Notes under the pieces: generated by a model
The model's database searches: none
Told to the model about the DNA's origin: nothing
Seen by the model: only the letters and a program-made list of their open reading frames with translations
Shown here: in pieces, positions 34,589 to 42,896 of the stretch
Numbering within the stretch: the first letter of the stretch is position 1
Layout: every line of letters begins with the position of its first letter
Position numbers and translations under genes: made by a program
Assembly (NCBI RefSeq): GCF_019084545.1
Contig: NZ_JAHREP010000001.1
Coordinates: forward strand, 254,236-318,235
Source: Marinobacterium ramblicola
GTDB lineage: Bacteria > Pseudomonadota > Gammaproteobacteria > Pseudomonadales > Balneatricaceae
DNA length: 64,000 nt
Reading direction: 5' to 3'

Positions 34589-34768
34589 CGTTGGCACTCC
34601 GGTCACTTCGGTTACAGATTGTACAAAGTACAGCACAGGCTGCCGGATCCTGCTGGAAGGAATTCTCATTCAATTCTCATCGTTTTCTCAGGATAGCGGT
34701 AAAGCCAACTGCTAAACCTTGAATCAGGCAGCACTGTTTGCCGATCACTCAATAGAGGAGGATATGCG
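34589..34768. promoter_or_regulatory. Divergent promoter with 11-bp-spaced direct repeats
   Basis: AATTCTCAT occurs at 34662-34670 and 34673-34681, exactly 11 bp apart, with a weaker half-copy after it. A 13-bp inverted repeat TGTAC-AAA-GTACA lies at 34621-34633. Direct repeats at one helical turn are the usual binding sites of OmpR/PhoB winged helices, so the adjacent regulator may bind here. The region supports starting that regulator at 34588. Confidence 0.5.
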
Positions 34769-35377
34769 ATGAGTACCGAGTGGAAGCTTGAGGGCGACTA
34801 CATGGAAAGTTGCACCTGCCGTGATGCCTGTCCCTGTCTGTTTATGGGGTCGCCCACAGAAGGTAGCTGCGATGCGCTGGTGGGATGGCACATAAACAAG
34901 GGCCAGTTTGGCGAAACAGCTCTGGATAACCTTAACGTAGTGGTGGCGTTGCACTCACCCGGCCACATGGCCGAGGGGAATTGGAAGGTCGTACTCTATG
35001 TGGACGAGCGCGCGGACCAATCCCAGAGGAATGCGCTGGGTGGAATCTTTGGCGGACAACAGGGTGGACATCCGGCGATGCTGGCCAGCTTTATCGGCGA
35101 GGTGCTGGGTATGGAGTACCTGCCGATCAGCTACGAAGGTGGACAGGGTGCACGTGTGTTCAATGTCGGGCGGGTCGCGCAGGCGAAACTCAAGGCGATG
35201 GAGGGACAGGGAGGCGCTGAGGTTCAGATCCTCAACCACCCCCTGGCTGTGGCGCCCGGTCAAAAACTGACGGTGGCAAAATCCGAGACGTTGAAGCACG
35301 GCGCCTACGGACTCGATTTCGAGTTCAGTGACAGGATGGCGTTTTACTCTCCCTTTAACTACACCAGCGCAGCTTGA
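34769..35377 (+). CDS. DUF1326 family protein
   Basis: A 202-residue soluble protein of DUF1326 with the N-terminal cysteine cluster CTCRDACPC (Cys15, 17, 21, 23), a plausible metal or disulfide site, and the conserved GWHINKG and GG-GG-HP motifs. It has no signal peptide. SD AGGAGG is well placed. The next gene, DUF2182, starts 15 bases after its stop. The two families commonly occur together and may form a membrane-associated metal-handling pair. Confidence 0.88.
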   Translation: MSTEWKLEGDYMESCTCRDACPCLFMGSPTEGSCDALVGWHINKGQFGETALDNLNVVVALHSPGHMAEGNWKVVLYVDERADQSQRNALGGIFGGQQGGHPAMLASFIGEVLGMEYLPISYEGGQGARVFNVGRVAQAKLKAMEGQGGAEVQILNHPLAVAPGQKLTVAKSETLKHGAYGLDFEFSDRMAFYSPFNYTSAA

Positions 35378-35391
35378 GTGAGGCGAGGAGT

Positions 35392-36147
35392 ATGAGAGGT
35401 TTAACGCTTGAGTCGCTCTGGCGGCTTGATCAGCTGGTGATACTGCTGGCAATTATCGTATTGGCGTCGTTGGGATGGGCCTATCTGATCGGTTTCAATG
35501 GTGCAGGTATGACGATGCAGAGCGAGGCGATGCCGGGACCTTTGGCGCTGTTAGGCCTGAGCGCATTGATGTGGTCGGTGATGATGGTGGCCATGATGCT
35601 ACCATCGGCCACACCGATGATCCTGACCTACGCGCGAGTGCAGAGCCGTCAGGGGTTGAACAACACTTCGTCGCTGACACTTTTCGTGGCCGGGTATCTG
35701 CTGGTCTGGAGTGTTTTCAGCCTGGTGGCGGCGATGTTACAGACACTGGCTTACAACCTGGGGCTACTCGCCTCGCTAATGGGTGCTACAGGCAAGAGCG
35801 CCGGTGGAGTGTTGATGATAGTGGCAGGGTTGTACCAGTGGAGCTCCTTGAAAGATGCCTGCCTGACCCAGTGTCAGACTCCACTTGGGTTTCTGTTGAA
35901 GGAGTGGCGATCTGGGCGCGGCGGAGCACTGCTGATGGGGGTGAAACACGGCGCGATCTGTGTCGGATGTTGCTGGGCGCTGATGCTGTTGATGTTCGCA
36001 GGCGGTGTCATGAACCTGGCCTGGATGGCGGCGCTGACCGTGTATATGCTGGCCGAAAAGGTGGTGCCGCACGGGCGGAGATTTGGCCGCCTCACCGGTG
36101 CTGGACTGGTGGTGGGCGGCCTTCTGCTTTTGGCAGGTGTGCTCTGA
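35392..36147 (+). CDS. DUF2182 family integral membrane protein
   Basis: A 251-residue polytopic protein with the DUF2182 core MVAMMLPSATPMILTYAR and about six to seven transmembrane segments. Met, His and Cys residues fall in or near the membrane (CLTQCQTPL; GVKHGAICVGCC), fitting the family's description as a predicted metal-binding membrane protein. The ATG at 35392 follows GAGGCGAGG; the TTG at 35374 overlaps the DUF1326 stop. No function is proven for the family. Confidence 0.85.
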   Translation: MRGLTLESLWRLDQLVILLAIIVLASLGWAYLIGFNGAGMTMQSEAMPGPLALLGLSALMWSVMMVAMMLPSATPMILTYARVQSRQGLNNTSSLTLFVAGYLLVWSVFSLVAAMLQTLAYNLGLLASLMGATGKSAGGVLMIVAGLYQWSSLKDACLTQCQTPLGFLLKEWRSGRGGALLMGVKHGAICVGCCWALMLLMFAGGVMNLAWMAALTVYMLAEKVVPHGRRFGRLTGAGLVVGGLLLLAGVL

Positions 36148-36166
36148 TTCAGGCTGTAGAGCTGAG

Positions 36167-39100
36167 TTAAACCTCAGCTCTCTCCAGAACCAGTCCGTCC
36201 TCATCTTCAAGCGCCTCATGCTCATGCTGGCGCGCAATCAGCATGTAGAGCGAGGGCACCACGAACAGGGTGAAGATCGTGCCGATCGTCATGCCACCCA
36301 CCAGCACCAGGCCGATAGAGTTACGTGCTGCCGCTCCCGGGCCATCGACCAGCGTCAGCGGGAAGTGACCGGCAACCGTGGCGATGGAGGTCATCAGCAC
36401 CGGTCGCAGTCGGGTCATCGAGGCGTGGCGAATCGCATCAAGCTTGGCCTGCCCCTGCTCCTGCAGCTTGTTGGCGAACTCGACGATCAGGATGCCGTTC
36501 TTCGAGATCAACCCCACCAGCGTAACCAGGCCGACCTGGGCATAGATATTCATCGTCGTGGTCCAGCCATCGGTCCAGAACGGGATATCCGGGTTCGGCA
36601 TCTTCAGCACCGTGAAGGTGAGGGCGCCGAACATCGCCAGCGGCACCGAACCGAGCAGGATCACGAACGGGTCGCGGAAGGAGTTGAACTGTACCGCCAG
36701 CACCAGGAAGATCATCAGGATCGCCAGCCCCAGCGAGGGCAGGAACTTGTTGCCCTCGGTACGCAGCTGGCGCGACTCGCCGGTGTAGTTGACGGTGTAG
36801 TTGGACGGCAGCAACTCCTCGGCGGAGCGCTCCAGTACCTTGAGCCCCTCGTCGATCTGCGCGGTCATGCCGGAGAGCTTGACCGCATTGAGCTGCTGAA
36901 AGCGGTTCAGCGAGCGCGGTACCGTGGTGTCGCTGAGCGTGGCGATTGAACTCAACGGGATCAACTGGTCGCCAGGGCCGGTGACATAGATCTGGCTGAG
37001 CTGTTCCGGATTGAGTCGGTCGATGCGGGCGATCTGCGGAATCACCTTATAGGCGCGCCCCTCTACGTTGAAGCGGTTGACATAGTTCGCCCCCAGCGCG
37101 GCGCCCAGGTCCGCGCCGATCTGAGCATTGGTCAGCCCAAGCGCCGCGACCTTCTGGTGATCGATGACGATCTCGGACTGCGGCTGGTCGAACTTCAGGT
37201 CGATCTCCGGCGGGAAGTAGAACAGGCCGCTCTCCATCGCCTTCATCTGCAGCTGTTGCGCGTATTCGAGCATCTGCTTGGGATCGTCGGTGGAGGTGAT
37301 GACGAACTCAACCGGGAAGTTGCTGCCGCCGGGCAACGCAGGTGGCTGAGTGACGAAGATCTGCAAACCGGGAATGGTCGACAGTTGTCCCTGCATCTCC
37401 CGCACCAGCTGATTCACCGACTTGTCGCGCTCATCCCAGGGCTTGGTGACCATGCCGCTGAAACCGCCGATACCGAGCGCCGCTGCGAACGGATCGGAGG
37501 GGGCGAGCAGGATCTGGAAGGTAAGTTCGCGGTCGGGTGAATTGAAAAACATCTGCTCGGCCGTCTTGCCGAAATGCACCTTTTGGTCCGCCGAGGCGTT
37601 GGCCGCATTGTTGATGATGCCGAACATCACGCTCTGGTCTTCCAGCGGTGCCAGCTCCTTCGGCGAGAACATGTACATCGGCACCACCATGATGCTGAGT
37701 GCGAGCCAGACCACGTAGACCACGGGGCGTACGTTCAGAATGCGCTGGAGCAGGGCGCCGTACCCATCGCGCAGACGATCGAAGAAGTGGTTTACCCGGC
37801 CGGTCAGGCCATGCTCCTCACTCTCGGCGCTCTTCAGCAGGTGTCCCGCCATCATCGGCGACAGCGTCAGAGCGACGATGCCGGAGATGGTTACCGCCCC
37901 GGCCAGGGTCAGCGCGAACTCGCGGAACAGGGCGCCGGTCAGACCACCCTGCAGGCCGATAGGGGTATACACGGCGGCCAGGGTGATGGTCATCGCAATT
38001 ACCGGGCCGATCATTTCACGGGCGCCGACCAGCGCCGCCTGCATAGGTGTGCGGCCTTCGCGCAGGTGGCGTTCTACGTTCTCCACCATCACGATGGCGT
38101 CATCCACCACCAGACCCACCGACAGCACGATCGCCAGCAGCGTCAACAGGTTCAACGTAAAGCCGAACACCTGCATCAGGAAGATGGAACCGATCAGCGA
38201 CACCGGAATGACGACTATCGGGACCAGCACCGAGCGCATGGAGCCGAGGAAGATGAAGATCACCAGTACCACGATCGCCAGCGTTTCGGTCAGTGTACCG
38301 ACCACTTCATGGATCGCATCGTTGATATAGGCGGAAGCGTCATAGCCGATCTCAGCCTCCATACCTGCCGGAAGACCCTGCTTTATCCCCTCCAGATCCT
38401 CGCGCACCAGACCGATGACGTCGATGGTGTTGCTGTCGGGTAGCGGGAATATGCCCATGAACACGGCGTTCTGGCCGTTGAAACTGACATTGGTCTCGTA
38501 GTCTTCGGCACCCAGTTCAACCTTGGCGATATCGCTGAGCCGGATGATGGTGTCGTTGCGGTTGCGCACGACCAGCTGCGCGAACTCCTCCTGCGAGTGC
38601 AGATCGGTGTTCGCGGTCAGGTTGACCTGAACCATATTGCCCTTGGTGTTACCTACCGCCGCCAGGTAGTTGTTGGAGGCCAGCGCTCTGCGCACCTCCA
38701 TCGGGCTGATATTGAGCGCTGCCATGCGGTTCGGGTCCAGCCAGATCCGCATCGCATAGGTGCGCGCACCGAAGATATCGGCTCTCTGTACCCCCTCCAG
38801 TGCCGACAGGCGAGGCTGCACGACCCGCACCAGATAGTCGGTGATCTGGGTTTGCGACAGGGTGTCTGAAGAGAAACTGAGATAGGCGGCCGCAAACTCG
38901 GAATCCGCCGACTGGATGCTGATCGACGGCACCTCGGCTTCTGCCGGCAGCGAGTTGCGGACCTGATTCACCTGGGCGGTGATATCGGTCAGCGCCTTGG
39001 TCGGCTCATAGTTCAGCTCCAGGCGAGCGGTGACCATCGACAGCCCGAGCAGGCTCTTCGACTCCACATAGTCGACCCCCTGAACGGCGCCGATGGCGCG

Positions 39101-39307
39101 CTCTATCTCGGTGGTGACAAACCCCTTCACCACCTCGGCGCTGGCGCCGATGTAGGGTGTGGTAACGGTAATGGAGGCGTTTTCGCTCTGCGGGTACTGA
39201 CGTACGCTAAGCGACCACCAGGATTGCACACCCGCAATGATGATGACGACGCTGACCACGATGGCAAGCACGGGGCGGCGTACAAAAATATCGGTAAAAG
39301 CTTTCAT
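36167..39307 (-). CDS. RND efflux pump inner-membrane transporter (AcrB/MexF class)
   Basis: A 1046-residue HAE1-type drug/proton antiporter, close to the AcrB length. There is an N-terminal helix (PVLAIVVSVVIIIAGVQSWW), two large periplasmic loops, and the proton relay region VGLVVDDAIVMVENVERHL in TM4. EFALTLAGAVTISG and a C-terminal FVVPSLYML are also family motifs. It follows its membrane-fusion partner by 99 bases on the same strand. No outer-membrane factor is encoded here, so a TolC-like protein must come from elsewhere. Confidence 0.96.
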   Translation of the reverse strand: MKAFTDIFVRRPVLAIVVSVVIIIAGVQSWWSLSVRQYPQSENASITVTTPYIGASAEVVKGFVTTEIERAIGAVQGVDYVESKSLLGLSMVTARLELNYEPTKALTDITAQVNQVRNSLPAEAEVPSISIQSADSEFAAAYLSFSSDTLSQTQITDYLVRVVQPRLSALEGVQRADIFGARTYAMRIWLDPNRMAALNISPMEVRRALASNNYLAAVGNTKGNMVQVNLTANTDLHSQEEFAQLVVRNRNDTIIRLSDIAKVELGAEDYETNVSFNGQNAVFMGIFPLPDSNTIDVIGLVREDLEGIKQGLPAGMEAEIGYDASAYINDAIHEVVGTLTETLAIVVLVIFIFLGSMRSVLVPIVVIPVSLIGSIFLMQVFGFTLNLLTLLAIVLSVGLVVDDAIVMVENVERHLREGRTPMQAALVGAREMIGPVIAMTITLAAVYTPIGLQGGLTGALFREFALTLAGAVTISGIVALTLSPMMAGHLLKSAESEEHGLTGRVNHFFDRLRDGYGALLQRILNVRPVVYVVWLALSIMVVPMYMFSPKELAPLEDQSVMFGIINNAANASADQKVHFGKTAEQMFFNSPDRELTFQILLAPSDPFAAALGIGGFSGMVTKPWDERDKSVNQLVREMQGQLSTIPGLQIFVTQPPALPGGSNFPVEFVITSTDDPKQMLEYAQQLQMKAMESGLFYFPPEIDLKFDQPQSEIVIDHQKVAALGLTNAQIGADLGAALGANYVNRFNVEGRAYKVIPQIARIDRLNPEQLSQIYVTGPGDQLIPLSSIATLSDTTVPRSLNRFQQLNAVKLSGMTAQIDEGLKVLERSAEELLPSNYTVNYTGESRQLRTEGNKFLPSLGLAILMIFLVLAVQFNSFRDPFVILLGSVPLAMFGALTFTVLKMPNPDIPFWTDGWTTTMNIYAQVGLVTLVGLISKNGILIVEFANKLQEQGQAKLDAIRHASMTRLRPVLMTSIATVAGHFPLTLVDGPGAAARNSIGLVLVGGMTIGTIFTLFVVPSLYMLIARQHEHEALEDEDGLVLERAEV

Positions 39308-39343
39308 GATCGATTGTTCCGGCGCAGTAACAAGTTAAAAGGC

Positions 39344-39418
39344 GCAGGCTCAGCTATCGCTGCAAGCCTCAGCTATTGCCAGGAGCCTCAGCCATTATTA
39401 AGAGCTTCAGCTATTATT
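39344..39418 (-). repeat. Four imperfect 19-bp tandem repeats across the adaptor stop codon
   Basis: Units start at 39344, 39362, 39381 and 39400 (18, 19, 19 and 19 bases). Read on the minus strand each keeps the core GCTGA, and the copy at 39400-39418 contains the adaptor's TGA stop (39407-39409). Because 19 is not a multiple of three, the copies place stops in successive frames. Confidence 0.88.
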
Positions 39419-40537
39419 CGGAGTCGGCTCAAACTTGAACTCTGGCGCGAGGCTGTTATCAACCACAACGGCCATGCCCGGGCGCAGTTTGAACACGCCG
39501 GTGGACACAACACGATCACCCGCTTTTACCCCCTGCAGCACCTCGACGAAGTCGCCCATATGAGTACCCAGGGTCACGCTCTGCTGCCTGAGCACCAGAT
39601 CATCCGGATTGTCCTTGCTGCTCTCAATCACAAACAGCGTCGCGCCATAAGGACCATACTGGACGGCCGTGGCCGGAAGCATCAGCACCTTTTCGGTCAT
39701 CCCCTTGAGGACCTCAAGCGAAACGTACATACCGGGGCGCAGCAAACCCTGCGGGTTGGGCAGCGTCGCCTGAACGCGAATATTGCGTGTGGTCGGGTCC
39801 ACATCCGGGTTGAAGGCGGTGATGCGGCCCTCGAAGGCGTGCATGGGGTAGGCATCGGCGTTCACCTGAACCGTGAGCCCCGTCTGCAGCTCACCCTGGC
39901 GCTGTTGCGGCAGTGAAAATTCGACATAGACCGGATCGAGCGACTGCAGAGAGACGATCTGGTCGCCCTTGTTCAGGAACTGACCGACGCTGATCTGGCG
40001 AATACCCAGGGTACCGGAGAAGGGGGCACGGATGGTTTTCTTGGCGATCACCGCACGCATGTAGTCGACCTGAGCGTCGGCCTGCTTGACACCGGTGCGG
40101 ATGGAGTCGAACTCCGACTGTGCAATGTATTTGCTCTTGCGCAGCTCCTGCGCGCGCTTGAGTGAGATACGTGACAGCTCTGCCGATGCTTCCGCCTCGC
40201 GCAGTTGAGCCTGTTCAAGCTCCGTATCCAGGCGCGCCAGCGGCTGCCCTGCTTCGATATGGGTGCCGGGTTCGAACAGGATCTCACGTACCACACCCTC
40301 GGTTTCGGTACGTACCAGGGTGCCCTGTACCGACATCACCGTACCGACAGCCGGAATCTGCGGCTGACGCGTGTACTCGAATACCTCGGCAGCATTGACG
40401 GGTTCGGGCGGCATGGCCATATCGGCGAATGCTTTGCCCATGGTATCGAACTGCAGCAGTTTAATACCTGCCAGACCTGCGACCATCGGCAATGCGATTA
40501 CCACGCCAAGTAGTACCAGCAGTAGTTTCCTTAACAT
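39407..40537 (-). CDS. RND efflux periplasmic adaptor (membrane-fusion protein)
   Basis: A 376-residue HlyD-type adaptor. An N-terminal anchor helix (about 1-24) is followed by a lipoyl-like half (EGVVREILFEPGTHIEAGQ), a coiled-coil hairpin (about 105-165) and the second half (KTIRAPFSGTLGIRQISVGQ). Beta-barrel and membrane-proximal domains come last. It would bridge the AcrB-class pump to an outer-membrane channel. Its gene is first of the pair; the 3' end runs into the tandem repeats. Confidence 0.94.
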   Translation of the reverse strand: MLRKLLLVLLGVVIALPMVAGLAGIKLLQFDTMGKAFADMAMPPEPVNAAEVFEYTRQPQIPAVGTVMSVQGTLVRTETEGVVREILFEPGTHIEAGQPLARLDTELEQAQLREAEASAELSRISLKRAQELRKSKYIAQSEFDSIRTGVKQADAQVDYMRAVIAKKTIRAPFSGTLGIRQISVGQFLNKGDQIVSLQSLDPVYVEFSLPQQRQGELQTGLTVQVNADAYPMHAFEGRITAFNPDVDPTTRNIRVQATLPNPQGLLRPGMYVSLEVLKGMTEKVLMLPATAVQYGPYGATLFVIESSKDNPDDLVLRQQSVTLGTHMGDFVEVLQGVKAGDRVVSTGVFKLRPGMAVVVDNSLAPEFKFEPTPNNS

Positions 40538-40748
40538 CTAATTACATCCTTTTTTTGGTCAAAACTGCGGGATGGACCCGACAACTCTATACCAGGATTC
40601 CTTCCCAATGGTGACATCATAAAGGGAATCCAGGCTGTGAAAACGGTATCAAATATATGGATATTTGAAGCGTGCTGATTTGCTTGAGGATTTGGGAAAG
40701 GTGTTCCGTTTCGGCATCAAATAGATCAGCGTACCCGAGCGCTTATCA

Positions 40749-40770
40749 TATCTGATCAAAGGGTCAGATA
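40749..40770 (-). terminator. Hairpin just after the AraC-type gene
   Basis: A perfect 7-bp inverted repeat (TATCTGA/TCAGATA) with an 8-base loop lies 11 bases beyond the AraC stop on the minus strand. There is no strong T-run, so terminator function is tentative. Confidence 0.35.
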
Positions 40771-40780
40771 CTAAAGCCCT

Positions 40781-41650
40781 CTATACCTCCCTAATTTTAG
40801 AAGGCGCGACGCCGGTCTGCTGGCGAAAGCGGTTGCTGAAGTGGCTGGAGGAGTTGAACCCGCAGCGCAGTGCTATCTCGGTCAGCGGCAGGCTGGTGGT
40901 GAGGAGCAGTTGTTTGGCGCGCTCGATTCTGCGATTGGTCAGATACTGATGCGGTGGGATCCCCAGGCTCTGGCGAAACATCCGCGCAAAATGGTATTCG
41001 CTCAGCCCGGCAACGGCAGCCAGATCCGCCAGTTGTATGGCGCGATCCAGATGCGCCTCGATATAGTCGACGACCCGCTTCCGCTGAACCGGGGCGAGCC
41101 CGCCACGGACCTGGATCTCGTGCCACTCCACCTGGGTGTAGGTTTTCAGCAGGTGCGACAGCAGCAGATTGGTGGCGCTGCTCAGTTGCAACTGATCGCC
41201 CGGGTCTGCCCAGTTGCTCTGTAGCAGGAATTGGCGGTAGATGGCCGTTATGCGAGGGTCGTCGATAAATATCTGCTCATCGAGACTGATCTGGGCGGGC
41301 GACTTGTCCCATGTCTGCTCGGCGATGCGGCGTAGATGGGCATCGTCGAAGTACAGGTGGACAAAGGTGAGGGGGCCGCGAATATCCCAGATGTTGGCAC
41401 TCTGCTGCGGCATCAGGCAGGCACGGTCCGGCGCACCGCCGTTATGCCAACTGCTGCCGGTTTTGCGGTAGCTTTCATACCCATCTGCTACATAGAGACT
41501 CAGCGTATGATGCGACGCCTGCGCCTGGGTTATCTGGTCCCGCGCATTTTTCCATAACGCCAACTGCATGCCGGAGGGCAGGCTGGTGCTGTTCAGCAGT
41601 TGCGCATTCGAGTGCTTCAGCGTGTCAAACAGACGATACGAGGAGGACAC
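40781..41650 (-). CDS. AraC family transcriptional regulator
   Basis: A 289-residue regulator with an N-terminal effector region that looks like a cupin (about 20-160) and a C-terminal double helix-turn-helix (about 190-287; LADLAAVAGLSEYHFARMFR and PLTEIALRCGFNSSSHFSNR). Translation starts at GTG. It is upstream of the RND pair on the same strand, with 243 bases between, so it may regulate the pump; the DMT exporter gene starts divergently about 310 bases away and is another candidate target. Confidence 0.93.
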   Translation of the reverse strand: MSSSYRLFDTLKHSNAQLLNSTSLPSGMQLALWKNARDQITQAQASHHTLSLYVADGYESYRKTGSSWHNGGAPDRACLMPQQSANIWDIRGPLTFVHLYFDDAHLRRIAEQTWDKSPAQISLDEQIFIDDPRITAIYRQFLLQSNWADPGDQLQLSSATNLLLSHLLKTYTQVEWHEIQVRGGLAPVQRKRVVDYIEAHLDRAIQLADLAAVAGLSEYHFARMFRQSLGIPPHQYLTNRRIERAKQLLLTTSLPLTEIALRCGFNSSSHFSNRFRQQTGVAPSKIREV

Positions 41651-41957
41651 CTCGAACTCTCCACAAACATGTAAACCATAGTCAATTGATCAACGAGCCT
41701 CGGCTGCCAAGCGATCGGGGGCAAATGCGGTATTCGGTGCAAGTTTACAGGTATTCGGAACCTGTCCAAGGTTCAAATACTAGCCAGTGCCTCTGCGCAC
41801 TGCCAATAGCGCCACTCAAAACCACGCAATAAAAGCGCAAGAATCTGCAACTCCAGCAGTTTTTATCAAGCTCGGAGGTTATCAAACCGCTAGTTTCTAC
41901 AGCTCATAGGTAGTGGAACTTTCGATAGTTCGATAGTGGAACTTGGGATTTAAAAGA
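41651..41957. promoter_or_regulatory. Divergent AraC-regulator / DMT-exporter region
   Basis: Two perfect 11-bp copies of TAGTGGAACTT lie at 41911-41921 and 41934-41944, 23 bp apart, the second ending 14 bases before the exporter start. Two-turn spacing of direct repeats is what an AraC-type dimer binds, but nothing ties these to the neighbouring regulator. No other gene is visible in the 307 bases. Confidence 0.45.
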
Positions 41958-42896
41958 ATGAATGCACTGCTCTACTCGCTGACCGTACTGATCTGGGGTA
42001 CGACCTGGATCGCCATCGCATTGCAGGCGGGGGAGGTGGCAACCCTGGTGTCGGTGTTCTATCGCTTTGCGCTGGCCGCCTCTCTGCTGTTTTTGGGGCT
42101 GCTGCTCAGCGGTCGATTGCGCAGGCTGGACCGCAGCGATCATCTGTTCTGCCTGCTCCAGGGCTGCTGCGTCTTTGGCTTCAACTTCTACTGTTTCTAT
42201 ACCGCGGTCGGTTACATCAGCAGCGGCCTGGAGTCGGTCATTTTTTCCATGGCGGTGGTGTTCAACGCCATCAACGGCGTTATCTTTTTCCGCCAACCGG
42301 TGACTCGCCGTTTGCTGCTGGCGGCACTGCTGGGTATGACCGGCATGGTCTGCCTGTTCTGGAGGGATATCCTCAGCGATAGCCTTAATCAAAATATACT
42401 TCCCGGTGTCCTGCTCAGCCTTATCGGCACCTACGGCTTCTCCCTCGGCAATATGATCAGCGCGCGTCATCAGAAGCGTGGCCGCGACGTGATGACCACC
42501 AACGCCTGGGCGATGGGCTACGGTGCGCTGATCATCGGGGCACTGGCCGTCGCCAGCGGCGCCGAGTTCAGGTTGGACTCCTCACCCTCCTACCTACTCA
42601 GCCTGGTGTATCTGTCGGTGGTGGGATCGCTTGTCGGTTTTGGCGTCTACTTTGCTCTTATCGGGCGCATCGGAGCAGGCAGGGCGGCCTACGCAACGGT
42701 GCTGTTTCCGCTGGTCGCGTTGACCATCTCGACGCTGTTCGAGGGCTATCAGTGGAGTGGAACCGGCATGGTTGGGTTGGTGTTGATACTACTCGGCAAC
42801 CTGGTGATGTTCCTGCCCCGCATTCCCGACTTCCACTCAGATCTGTTTAAAAGGATTGGGCGAGGCAAGCAGTTTGGTCAGTTCATTCGCCGGTAG
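41958..42896 (+). CDS. DMT superfamily (EamA) exporter
   Basis: A 312-residue permease with ten predicted helices in two EamA halves. The first half has the typical LIWGTTWIAIALQAG and RFALAASLLFLGLLL. The second half ends in PLVALTISTLFEGY and GLVLILLGNLVMF. Substrate unknown; members export amino acids or metabolites. ATG at 41958 is preferred over the upstream TTG at 41943. Its last 60 bases overlap the convergent EAL gene. Confidence 0.9.
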   Translation: MNALLYSLTVLIWGTTWIAIALQAGEVATLVSVFYRFALAASLLFLGLLLSGRLRRLDRSDHLFCLLQGCCVFGFNFYCFYTAVGYISSGLESVIFSMAVVFNAINGVIFFRQPVTRRLLLAALLGMTGMVCLFWRDILSDSLNQNILPGVLLSLIGTYGFSLGNMISARHQKRGRDVMTTNAWAMGYGALIIGALAVASGAEFRLDSSPSYLLSLVYLSVVGSLVGFGVYFALIGRIGAGRAAYATVLFPLVALTISTLFEGYQWSGTGMVGLVLILLGNLVMFLPRIPDFHSDLFKRIGRGKQFGQFIRR

